Shown: in pieces, positions 57,848-64,000 of the stretch
Numbering within the stretch: position 1 is the first letter of the stretch
How the letters are laid out: each line of letters begins with the position of its first letter
Source of the DNA: UBA724 sp049596815
Lineage (GTDB): Bacteria; Bacteroidota; Bacteroidia; Flavobacteriales; Flavobacteriaceae
DNA: 64,000 bases
Direction: 5' to 3'
Assembly (NCBI GenBank): GCA_049596815.1
Contig: JBMYLY010000001.1
Location: 4,107-68,106 of the forward strand
Position numbers and translations under genes: made by a program
The notes under the pieces: generated by a model
What the model saw: only the letters and a program-made list of their open reading frames with translations
Database searches by the model: none
What the model was told of the DNA's origin: nothing

Positions 57848-58300
57848 ATGCCAACACTCTACAAATACTTACAATCCAATGGATACAACCGTGTACGCCT
57901 AACCCCTATCAATACCAATCATTTTTTGGTAGAAGCGCATATCAATAACATAAGTGGGGTGTTTATTCTGGATACGGGTGCTTCGGCAACTTGTGTGGAT
58001 TTGGAACATACGGACTACTTCCAACTCAACAGCCAACCCAGCACCGAAAAAGCCTCCAGCGCTAGTACTACCGAAATGCATACAGAAATGGCCAAAAAAA
58101 ACCACATCCGCATCGGAAAATGGTTGGCCAAAAACAAACCCATCGTACTGTTTGATATGCAAGCGGTCAATGCTGCCCTAAAACTCCAAGACAACGACCC
58201 TGTTCATGGCATTATCGGAGCCGATGTGCTGAAATCGGGACAAGTCATCATCGATTACAAAAACAATTGGCTTTATCTCAAAAACAAAACCGCACCCTAA
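57848..58300 (+). CDS. Retropepsin-like aspartic protease domain protein
   Basis: A 150-residue single-domain protein with the clan AA active-site loop F-I-L-D-T-G-A-S-A-T (Asp42) and the second half-barrel G-I-I-G-A-D-V-L-K-S-G-Q-V-I-I-D-Y, typical of bacterial retropepsin-like aspartyl proteases that work as dimers. No signal peptide or membrane segment, so it is cytoplasmic. Substrate unknown. A weak hairpin (CCGCACC / GGCGCGG with one mismatch) just at its stop, followed by a T-rich stretch, may end transcription. Confidence 0.85.
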   Translation: MPTLYKYLQSNGYNRVRLTPINTNHFLVEAHINNISGVFILDTGASATCVDLEHTDYFQLNSQPSTEKASSASTTEMHTEMAKKNHIRIGKWLAKNKPIVLFDMQAVNAALKLQDNDPVHGIIGADVLKSGQVIIDYKNNWLYLKNKTAP

Positions 58301-58432
58301 GGCGCGGCTCCTTTGTTTTAAACCGGACAACTTCCGTGTTAAAATTTATGGACACAAATATATATAATACTATTTATAAGTAGTAATTTTTAAATGGTAA
58401 CATATTTGGTGTAACATTTATTCTTTAGCACT

Positions 58433-58678
58433 ATGAATAAAGATATACAAGCAGAGAAGCTATTAGAGAAATTGGGAAGCCGTCTTCGAGAATTCCGCAA
58501 GGCACGTGGCTACACCAACTACGAGCAATTTGCATTTGACCACGGATTGCCAAGGGCGCAGTATGGCCGTTACGAAAAGGGGCAAGACCTGCGATTGAGT
58601 TCTTTGGTCAAGGTGCTCACTGCTATGGATGTAAGCCTGACAGAATTTTTTGCTGAAGGGTTTGAGGATATAGTTTAG
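58433..58678 (+). CDS. XRE-family helix-turn-helix regulator
   Basis: An 81-residue single-domain HTH protein: L-R-E-F-R-K-A-R-G-Y (helix 1), Y-E-Q-F-A-F-D-H-G-L-P-R-A-Q-Y-G-R-Y-E-K-G (helices 2-3), L-S-S-L-V-K-V-L-T-A-M-D-V-S-L. No partner toxin or phage gene is next to it. The 132-base region upstream is AT-rich; the best -7 match is CATATTTG at 58401-58408. Target genes unknown. Confidence 0.9.
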   Translation: MNKDIQAEKLLEKLGSRLREFRKARGYTNYEQFAFDHGLPRAQYGRYEKGQDLRLSSLVKVLTAMDVSLTEFFAEGFEDIV

Positions 58679-58768
58679 TCCTCTGTTGTTTTACGCGGGT
58701 ACAAAAAGGGTGAGTCACGCTAAGATGCCTTCACTACTGACCAATAAAAGTAATGACCCTAACCCCTC

Positions 58769-59965
58769 CTACAACTCCAAGGCTTTTTTAACGTCGTCGT
58801 CCATGAGCAAAGATTCTGGCGACTCCAAGGCTTCTTTGACAGCCACCAAAAAACCAACAGACTCGCGCCCATCAACAATGCGGTGGTCATAAGACAATGC
58901 CACATACATCATGGGGCGAATCTCGACCTTGCCATTAACCGCCACAGGGCGCTCCAAGATGTTGTGCATCCCCAAAATTCCGGATTGCGGTGGGTTGATG
59001 ATAGGCGTTGACAGCATGGAGCCAAATACCCCACCATTGGAGATAGTAAAGGTACCGCCGGTCATTTCATCCACGGTGATTTGTCCATCGCGTGCACGTA
59101 TGGCCAAGCGTTTGATTTCTGCCTCTATCTCTTTAAAAGTCATGGCTTCTGCATTGCGTACCACAGGCACCATCAGTCCTTTGGGACCCGACACCGCTAC
59201 GCTGATATCGCAGTAGTCATAGACAATCTGCTCATTGCCGTCGATCATGGAGTTCACGTCGGGGTAGGTTTGCAAAGCACGCACTACGGCTTTGGTAAAA
59301 AAGCTCATAAAGCCCAGACCTACACCGTGCTTTTCTTGAAAAGCTTCTTTGTGTTGTTTGCGCAAAGCAAAAATGGCTGACATATCCACCTCGTTGAAAG
59401 TCGTCAGCATGGCAGTTTCGTTTTTGGCAGCCACCAAGCGCTCAGCGACTTTGCGTCTGAGCAAGGACATTTTCTTGCGCGTGGTGGGACGATCCCCTCC
59501 GGCAGTCCCCATAGCCGGAACCGCTTTGACGGCATCCTCTTTGGTAATGCGTCCGTTGCGTCCTGTGCCGACAATGTTTGAAACATCCAACCCTTTTTCA
59601 GAAATGATTTTTTTAGCCGCCGGAGAAGCCGTACCACTGGCGTAATTTTCAACAACTGGCTGAGGTGCTTTTTGCTCAGCAGCAGGTGCAGCGACTACTT
59701 CAGGGGTTTCTTGACCTTCGGGTTTTTCGGCATCAGTATCTATCAGACATACAACCGCCCCCACAGCAACCGCGTCGCCGGGTGCTGCTTGCAAAGTAAC
59801 TCTACCACTGGCCTCAGCGGGCAATTCAAGGGTTGCTTTGTCCGAGTCTACTTCCGCGATGGCTTGGTCTTTTTCGACATAGTCACCATCGGCAACCAGC
59901 CACTCTGCGATTTCTACCTCCGATATAGATTCCCCGGGTGAGGGGACTTTCATTTCTAGTATCAT
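58769..59965 (-). CDS. sucB: 2-oxoglutarate dehydrogenase E2 (dihydrolipoyl succinyltransferase)
   Basis: A 398-residue E2: one lipoyl domain (about 2-75, with the lipoylated Lys in E-V-D-S-D-K-A-T), an Ala/Pro/Gln-rich linker, the peripheral-subunit-binding domain (about 112-145: S-P-A-A-K-K-I-I), and the acyltransferase core ending with the catalytic D-H-R-I-V-D-G-R-E. It transfers succinyl groups to CoA in the TCA cycle. It follows sucA by 23 bases. Confidence 0.96.
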   Translation of the reverse strand: MILEMKVPSPGESISEVEIAEWLVADGDYVEKDQAIAEVDSDKATLELPAEASGRVTLQAAPGDAVAVGAVVCLIDTDAEKPEGQETPEVVAAPAAEQKAPQPVVENYASGTASPAAKKIISEKGLDVSNIVGTGRNGRITKEDAVKAVPAMGTAGGDRPTTRKKMSLLRRKVAERLVAAKNETAMLTTFNEVDMSAIFALRKQHKEAFQEKHGVGLGFMSFFTKAVVRALQTYPDVNSMIDGNEQIVYDYCDISVAVSGPKGLMVPVVRNAEAMTFKEIEAEIKRLAIRARDGQITVDEMTGGTFTISNGGVFGSMLSTPIINPPQSGILGMHNILERPVAVNGKVEIRPMMYVALSYDHRIVDGRESVGFLVAVKEALESPESLLMDDDVKKALEL

Positions 59966-59988
59966 TTCCTATGGTTCACTGCGTAAAT

Positions 59989-62721
59989 TTAACGCATATT
60001 GTTTTTGGTTTTATCAAATACATAATCGATCACCTCTTGGTGACGACGCTTCGAACGCGTGGCACTTCCTGCAGCAGGAGCGCCGTAAAAACGGCGGGAG
60101 GCCACTCGAAACTCGCGCGCTTCGGGCAAGTGCAACAACAAATGACTCCAAGCGCCCATATTGCGAGGCTCTTCCTGTGCCCAAACGATTTCGTTCACAT
60201 GTGCGTATTGCCCAAGTATCTCCCGAATTTGTGCTGTTGGTAAGGGGAACAATTGTTCCAATCGCACCAAAGCCACATCTTTTCTGTCGAGTTGCTCTCG
60301 GGTTTCGAACAAGTCGTAATAAAACTTGCCGGTACAAAAGACCAAAGTCTTGGTTTTTTTGACATCAACTTCTTGATCCATAATAACGGGTTGGAACTCC
60401 CCATGGCAAAAATCATCCAAGTCCGAGACCACCTTTGGATGACGCAATAAGCTCTTAGGTGTAAAAATCACCAAAGGTTTTCTGTAGTTGGCTTTTAACT
60501 GACGTCGCAATATGTGGAATAGGTTGGCAGGGGTAGTCACATCGGCCACAAACATATTGTCTTTGGCACACAGTTGTAGATAGCGTTCCATACGTGCCGA
60601 AGAATGCTCAGCACCCTGACCTTCATAACCGTGAGGCAACAACATGACCAGTCCGTTTTGCAATTTCCATTTGTCTTCTGCAGACGACAGATATTGGTCT
60701 ATCATAATCTGGGCGCCATTGCTAAAATCTCCAAACTGAGCTTCCCAAATGGTCAATGATTTTGGGCTTGCCAATGCGTAGCCATAGTCAAATCCCATAA
60801 CCCCATATTCAGACAACAAAGAATTGTAGATCTGAAATTGACCTTGTTGGTCAGAAATGCTGTTGAGGAGCAACACCTCCTCTTCGGAATCTTCGACTTT
60901 GACGACTGCGTGGCGGTGTGAAAAAGTTCCCCTTTCCACATCCTGACCGGAAATGCGCACATCAAAACCTTCGTCCAACAAAGAACCGTAGGCCAACAAT
61001 TCGGCCATGGCCCAGTCGAGTTTTTTGGTTTCAAAAAACATTTTTTTTCGCTCGCGCACCAACCGCTTGATCTTGTTGATAAAAGGCTTGTCTTCGGGCA
61101 GTTCGGTAATCACACCTCCAATGTGCTGAAGGCGGTCAATCGGATAGCTCGTATCGGCAGACGCCAACATGGTATCCTCTTTGACCCGCACAAAGCCTTC
61201 CCACTCATCTTGCATAAATGGGATGATATCGGTGCTTTGCTCTTGGCGAGAAACTTCTAGCTTTTCTTCCAGTTGGAGTTTGTAGGTTTCTTCCAACTGC
61301 TTGAGTTCGTGATGGGTGATCACACCCTCTGCGATGAGTTTTTCAGCATAGATGTCTCTGGGGTTTTTGTGTTTGGAAATCGCCTTGTACAATTTGGGCT
61401 GTGTAAAGCGCGGTTCATCACCCTCGTTGTGACCATATTTCCTATACCCCAATAGGTCTATAAACACATCTCTGCCAAATCGGTTTCTGTAGTCGACCGC
61501 AAAGCGTACGGCATGCACTACCGCCTCTACATCATCGGCATTGACATGCATGACAGGAGAGAGGGTGGCTTTCCCTACGTCGGTACAATAGGTACTCGAA
61601 CGTCCGTCCAGATAGTTGGTCGTAAAGCCGATTTGGTTGTTGACCACGATATGTATGGTGCCCCCAGTTTTGTAACCATCGAGCTGCGCCATTTGTACTA
61701 CCTCATAAACAACTCCTTGTCCCGCTACAGCGGCATCCCCATGAATCAGTATGGGCAATACTTTCTGGTAATCACCTGAAAAATTTCGGTCTTGCTTGGC
61801 ACGGCTGATGCCTTCTACTACGGCATTGACAGCCTCGAGGTGGGAAGGATTGGGCGCAATGTTAAGGTTGACAGCAATACCGGAATCTGTTTCTCTATTC
61901 GAAGTCCAGCCCAAGTGGTATTTTACGTCACCATCAAAGACCTCTTCTTCATAATCTTTGCCGTCAAACTCACTAAAAATATCTTTGGCCGACTTGCCAA
62001 AAATATTGGTCAAGGTGTTCAGCCTTCCGCGGTGCGCCATGCCCACCACAAATTCTTTGACACCTGCCAGCGCGGCAGTTTCAATCAAAGTGTCCAAAGC
62101 GGGAATCAGGGATTCGCCTCCCTCAAGAGAAAAGCGTTTTTGGCCTACATACTTGGTGTGCAAAAAGTTCTCAAACGTCACCGCCTCGTTGAGCTTTTTT
62201 AGGATGTGTTTCTTTTCTTCTCGGCTAAAATTTGGGTGGTTGCCGTTTTTGTTGATCCATTTCTGAATCCAGTTTACACGCTCCGGATGGCGGATATACA
62301 TATATTCAATCCCGATAGAAGCACAATAGATGCGTTCTAAGTGGATGATGATATCTGCCAGCGTGGCCGCGCCTATGCCGATGATGTCTCCAGCGCTAAA
62401 AACGGTGGTGAGGTCCTCTTGTGAAAGACCAAAGTTTTCAATGGCTAGGGTGGGGCGGTACTTTCTGCGCTCACGAACGGGGTTGGTTTTGGTAAACAAA
62501 TGGCCACTGCCACGATAGGCGTCTATGAGCTTGACAACTCGAAACTCTTTGAGTACATCTTCGGGAACTTCGATCTCGCCCTGTTGCTCCATGCCGAAGT
62601 CAAAGCCCTGAAAAAAGGCACGCCAACTAGGCTCTACACTGTCCGGATTGATGAGGTATTGGTCATACAACTCGGCAAAATGTGCTGTGTGGGCAGCGTT
62701 TAAAAACGAATACTTGTCCAT
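59989..62721 (-). CDS. sucA: 2-oxoglutarate dehydrogenase E1 component
   Basis: A 910-residue thiamin-diphosphate enzyme that decarboxylates 2-oxoglutarate. N-terminal segment F-L-N-A-A-H-T-A-H-F-A-E-L-Y, then G-M-A-H-R-G-R-L-N, the TPP site region H-G-D-A-A-V-A-G-Q-G-V-V-Y-E and I-H-I-V-V-N-N-Q-I-G-F-T-T, and late L-L-P-H-G-Y-E-G-Q-G-A-E-H-S-S. Its cofactor is the compound sensed by the riboswitch at 30001-30076. Promoter box at 62751. Confidence 0.97.
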   Translation of the reverse strand: MDKYSFLNAAHTAHFAELYDQYLINPDSVEPSWRAFFQGFDFGMEQQGEIEVPEDVLKEFRVVKLIDAYRGSGHLFTKTNPVRERRKYRPTLAIENFGLSQEDLTTVFSAGDIIGIGAATLADIIIHLERIYCASIGIEYMYIRHPERVNWIQKWINKNGNHPNFSREEKKHILKKLNEAVTFENFLHTKYVGQKRFSLEGGESLIPALDTLIETAALAGVKEFVVGMAHRGRLNTLTNIFGKSAKDIFSEFDGKDYEEEVFDGDVKYHLGWTSNRETDSGIAVNLNIAPNPSHLEAVNAVVEGISRAKQDRNFSGDYQKVLPILIHGDAAVAGQGVVYEVVQMAQLDGYKTGGTIHIVVNNQIGFTTNYLDGRSSTYCTDVGKATLSPVMHVNADDVEAVVHAVRFAVDYRNRFGRDVFIDLLGYRKYGHNEGDEPRFTQPKLYKAISKHKNPRDIYAEKLIAEGVITHHELKQLEETYKLQLEEKLEVSRQEQSTDIIPFMQDEWEGFVRVKEDTMLASADTSYPIDRLQHIGGVITELPEDKPFINKIKRLVRERKKMFFETKKLDWAMAELLAYGSLLDEGFDVRISGQDVERGTFSHRHAVVKVEDSEEEVLLLNSISDQQGQFQIYNSLLSEYGVMGFDYGYALASPKSLTIWEAQFGDFSNGAQIMIDQYLSSAEDKWKLQNGLVMLLPHGYEGQGAEHSSARMERYLQLCAKDNMFVADVTTPANLFHILRRQLKANYRKPLVIFTPKSLLRHPKVVSDLDDFCHGEFQPVIMDQEVDVKKTKTLVFCTGKFYYDLFETREQLDRKDVALVRLEQLFPLPTAQIREILGQYAHVNEIVWAQEEPRNMGAWSHLLLHLPEAREFRVASRRFYGAPAAGSATRSKRRHQEVIDYVFDKTKNNMR

Positions 62722-62750
62722 CGGGCAAGAGTTTGTCTGTCTTTAACAAG

Positions 62751-62758
62751 CAAAATTA
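62751..62758 (-). promoter_or_regulatory. -7 promoter box (TAATTTTG) of sucA-sucB
   Basis: Minus-strand full match to TAnnTTTG, 29 bases before the sucA ATG at 62721. Confidence 0.65.
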
Positions 62759-62825
62759 CACTATTTCACATAGATAGCATGTGTTTTTTGTAAGAAAAAA
62801 GCACGCTAAATTTCTGTAAAAAATG

Positions 62826-62833
62826 TACTTTTG
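62826..62833 (+). promoter_or_regulatory. -7 promoter box (TACTTTTG) of the umuC-type gene, probably leaderless
   Basis: Full match to TAnnTTTG, ending 3 bases before the GTG at 62837. No obvious LexA-type operator was recognised in the 115-base divergent region. Confidence 0.6.
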
Positions 62834-62836
62834 AAT

Positions 62837-64000
62837 GTGTTTGCGCTGGTCGATTGTAACAACTTTTACGCTTCTTGTGAACGGATATTCCAACCTGCTT
62901 TGGAAGGGAAGCCGATTGCCATTTTGTCTAACAACGATGGCTGTGTGATCGCACGCAGCAACGAAGCCAAAGCCTTGGGACTTCCCATGGGCGCACCCGC
63001 ACACGAATACGCTTCGTTTTTTAACCAACACAAAGTGGAGGTGTTTTCCTCCAACTACCCGCTCTATGGCGACATGAGCCGTCGGGTGATGGAGGTCCTC
63101 AAACAGTTTACGCCCCAAGTAGAGGTCTATAGCATAGACGAAGCGTTTTTGCAGTTTGCGGGTTTTGACCATTACGATTTGGATACCTACGCCCGACAGA
63201 TGCGCAAGCGCGTACGCAAATGGACCGGCATGCCGGTCAGCATCGGTATGGGACCCAGCAAAGCACTGGCCAAAGTGGCCAACCGGGTGGCGAAAAAGTT
63301 TGCCGATCGCACCGGCGGGGTGTATGTTATCGACAACGAAGAAAAACGCATCAAAGCCTTGAAGTGGTTGCCCATCGGAGACGTATGGGGCATCGGGCGC
63401 CAACACAACAAACGCTTGGTATTTCAGGGCGTGCGTACGGCCTACGATTTTACCCAACTCTCAGACGCTTGGGTGCGCCGAGAGATGAGCGTGGTCGGGC
63501 TGCGGCTCAAACACGACCTGATGGGCGTGTCTTCCATCCCTTTAGAAATGACAGCCGCACCCAAAAAAGCCATTGCCACCACCCGTAGTTTTGAACGTAT
63601 GATCGACGACTACGGAGAACTGCGCGAAAGGGTGTCTACCTTTGGGAGCCTCTGTGCCGAAAAGCTGCGCCGCCAGAACAGCCGCTGCCATGCGATCTAT
63701 GTGTTTGTGCGTAGCAATCCCTTTCGGGACGATATGCCACAATACCGCAACAGCACTTTGGTCAGTTTGCCTTTTGCGACCCACTCCAGCCTGACGATCA
63801 GCCAGCAAGCCCTGCGCGGACTCGACCTGATCTACAAATCGGGAATTTCTTATAAAAAAGCCGGTGTGATGGTGACGGGCATAGTGCCCGAAGCGAGCCA
63901 CCAAATGAGCTTGTTCGAATACGAAAACCCCAAACACCAAGCCCTGATGCAGAGCATCGACCGCTTGCACCAACGTTTTGGGCCCCACAAACTAAAAATT
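62837..64000 (+). CDS. umuC: Y-family DNA polymerase, UmuC type (3' end beyond window)
   Basis: At least 388 codons, open to the end of the window; UmuC proteins are about 420 residues, so a short C-terminal piece is missing. Starts GTG: V-F-A-L-V-D-C-N-N-F-Y-A-S-C-E-R-I-F-Q-P, the metal-binding Y-family opening; then L-S-N-N-D-G-C-V-I-A-R-S, catalytic Y-S-I-D-E-A-F-L, and S-I-G-M-G-P-S-K-A-L-A-K. It performs translesion synthesis after DNA damage. No umuD gene precedes it; sucA is the divergent neighbour. Long antisense frames on the minus strand here are shadows. Confidence 0.95.
   Translation, partial: MFALVDCNNFYASCERIFQPALEGKPIAILSNNDGCVIARSNEAKALGLPMGAPAHEYASFFNQHKVEVFSSNYPLYGDMSRRVMEVLKQFTPQVEVYSIDEAFLQFAGFDHYDLDTYARQMRKRVRKWTGMPVSIGMGPSKALAKVANRVAKKFADRTGGVYVIDNEEKRIKALKWLPIGDVWGIGRQHNKRLVFQGVRTAYDFTQLSDAWVRREMSVVGLRLKHDLMGVSSIPLEMTAAPKKAIATTRSFERMIDDYGELRERVSTFGSLCAEKLRRQNSRCHAIYVFVRSNPFRDDMPQYRNSTLVSLPFATHSSLTISQQALRGLDLIYKSGISYKKAGVMVTGIVPEASHQMSLFEYENPKHQALMQSIDRLHQRFGPHKLKI

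Noticed and set aside
58433..58678. XRE regulator as an antitoxin
   Set aside because: Neighbours are a retropepsin-like gene on one side and sucB on the other, and no toxin-like small gene is present.
62756..63988. Two long minus-strand open frames (233 and 148 codons) near the window end
   Set aside because: They lie opposite the umuC-type gene, whose frame carries the polymerase motifs and a promoter box. The minus frames have no recognisable motif and reflect codon bias of the sense gene.
1..64000. CRISPR arrays, insertion sequences, prophage genes, rRNA genes
   Set aside because: No regularly spaced repeats, transposase or phage structural motifs, or rRNA sequences were seen.

Overview
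The window looks like a chromosomal core region of a marine-type member of the Flavobacteriaceae (Bacteroidota). The evidence is the conserved hup / 30-aa basic protein / rng and mutY-ssb-gldE-gldD neighbourhood (gldD and gldE are gliding-motility and type IX secretion associated genes), a secreted protein with a type IX secretion sorting domain, several TonB-dependent receptors, atpD-atpC standing apart from the rest of the ATP synthase genes, families largely restricted to Bacteroidota (DUF3127, DUF3098, DUF4271, DUF4296, DUF4301), no visible Shine-Dalgarno sequences, and more than twenty copies of the Bacteroidota -7 promoter motif TAnnTTTG placed just before start codons. No IS element, phage gene, CRISPR array or rRNA operon was seen. 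Coding density is very high and several convergent gene pairs overlap at their stop codons.

Layout. 1-4.2 kb: an FN3-like lipoprotein and a large modular secreted protein with a type IX sorting tail, followed by the only gap above 300 bases. 4.2-12.1 kb: an alpha/alpha-barrel protein, a cysteine-free MGMT-like protein, nfu-mrp (Fe-S carriers), a second cysteine-free alkyltransferase-like protein, trmB, a PhoR/PhoB-like two-component pair, a LuxE-like protein and tyrS. 12.1-27.3 kb: glycosyltransferase-pyrC-DUF4296, hemD, an Lrp regulator, a zinc peptidase, SemiSWEET-leuS, an ftsX-DUF3098-uppP-truB-tag run, aat-DUF3127, an orphan histidine kinase and greA-HIT.

27.3-35 kb is the most interesting part. 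A TonB-dependent receptor is preceded by a clear TPP riboswitch, and directly upstream lies a tightly overlapping operon encoding a phosphopantetheinyl transferase, a thiamine-binding (DUF77/YkoF-like) protein, a PnuC-family permease, a NadR-like P-loop kinase and DUF4301. I read this as a thiamin salvage system: outer-membrane uptake, inner-membrane PnuT transport and intracellular trapping by phosphorylation. A perfect 7-bp hairpin encloses the start codon of the receptor, and the 5' arm of the aptamer can pair with the segment just upstream of it, which gives a possible switching mechanism for a ribosome that does not use Shine-Dalgarno pairing.

35-48.7 kb: ahcY, ribosomal proteins L27 and L21 (L21 with an unusual tail), an M16 peptidase pair, a DMT transporter, a Cys-rich HMA lipoprotein, gldD-gldE-ssb-mutY, HU, a 30-aa basic protein, RNase G with a structured leader, recX and a BtuB-like receptor. 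48.7-57 kb: atpC-atpD, a large TonB-dependent receptor, a small barrel protein, an exbD-exbD-membrane protein-exbB energiser cluster and a tRNA-Ser(GGA). 57-64 kb: tatD, a retropepsin-like protein, an XRE regulator, sucB-sucA, and a umuC-type polymerase cut by the window end.

Several starts were moved from the longest open frame because a TAnnTTTG box lies inside or downstream of the longer version. Family assignments come from reading motifs and overall sequence resemblance; no search or folding program was run.
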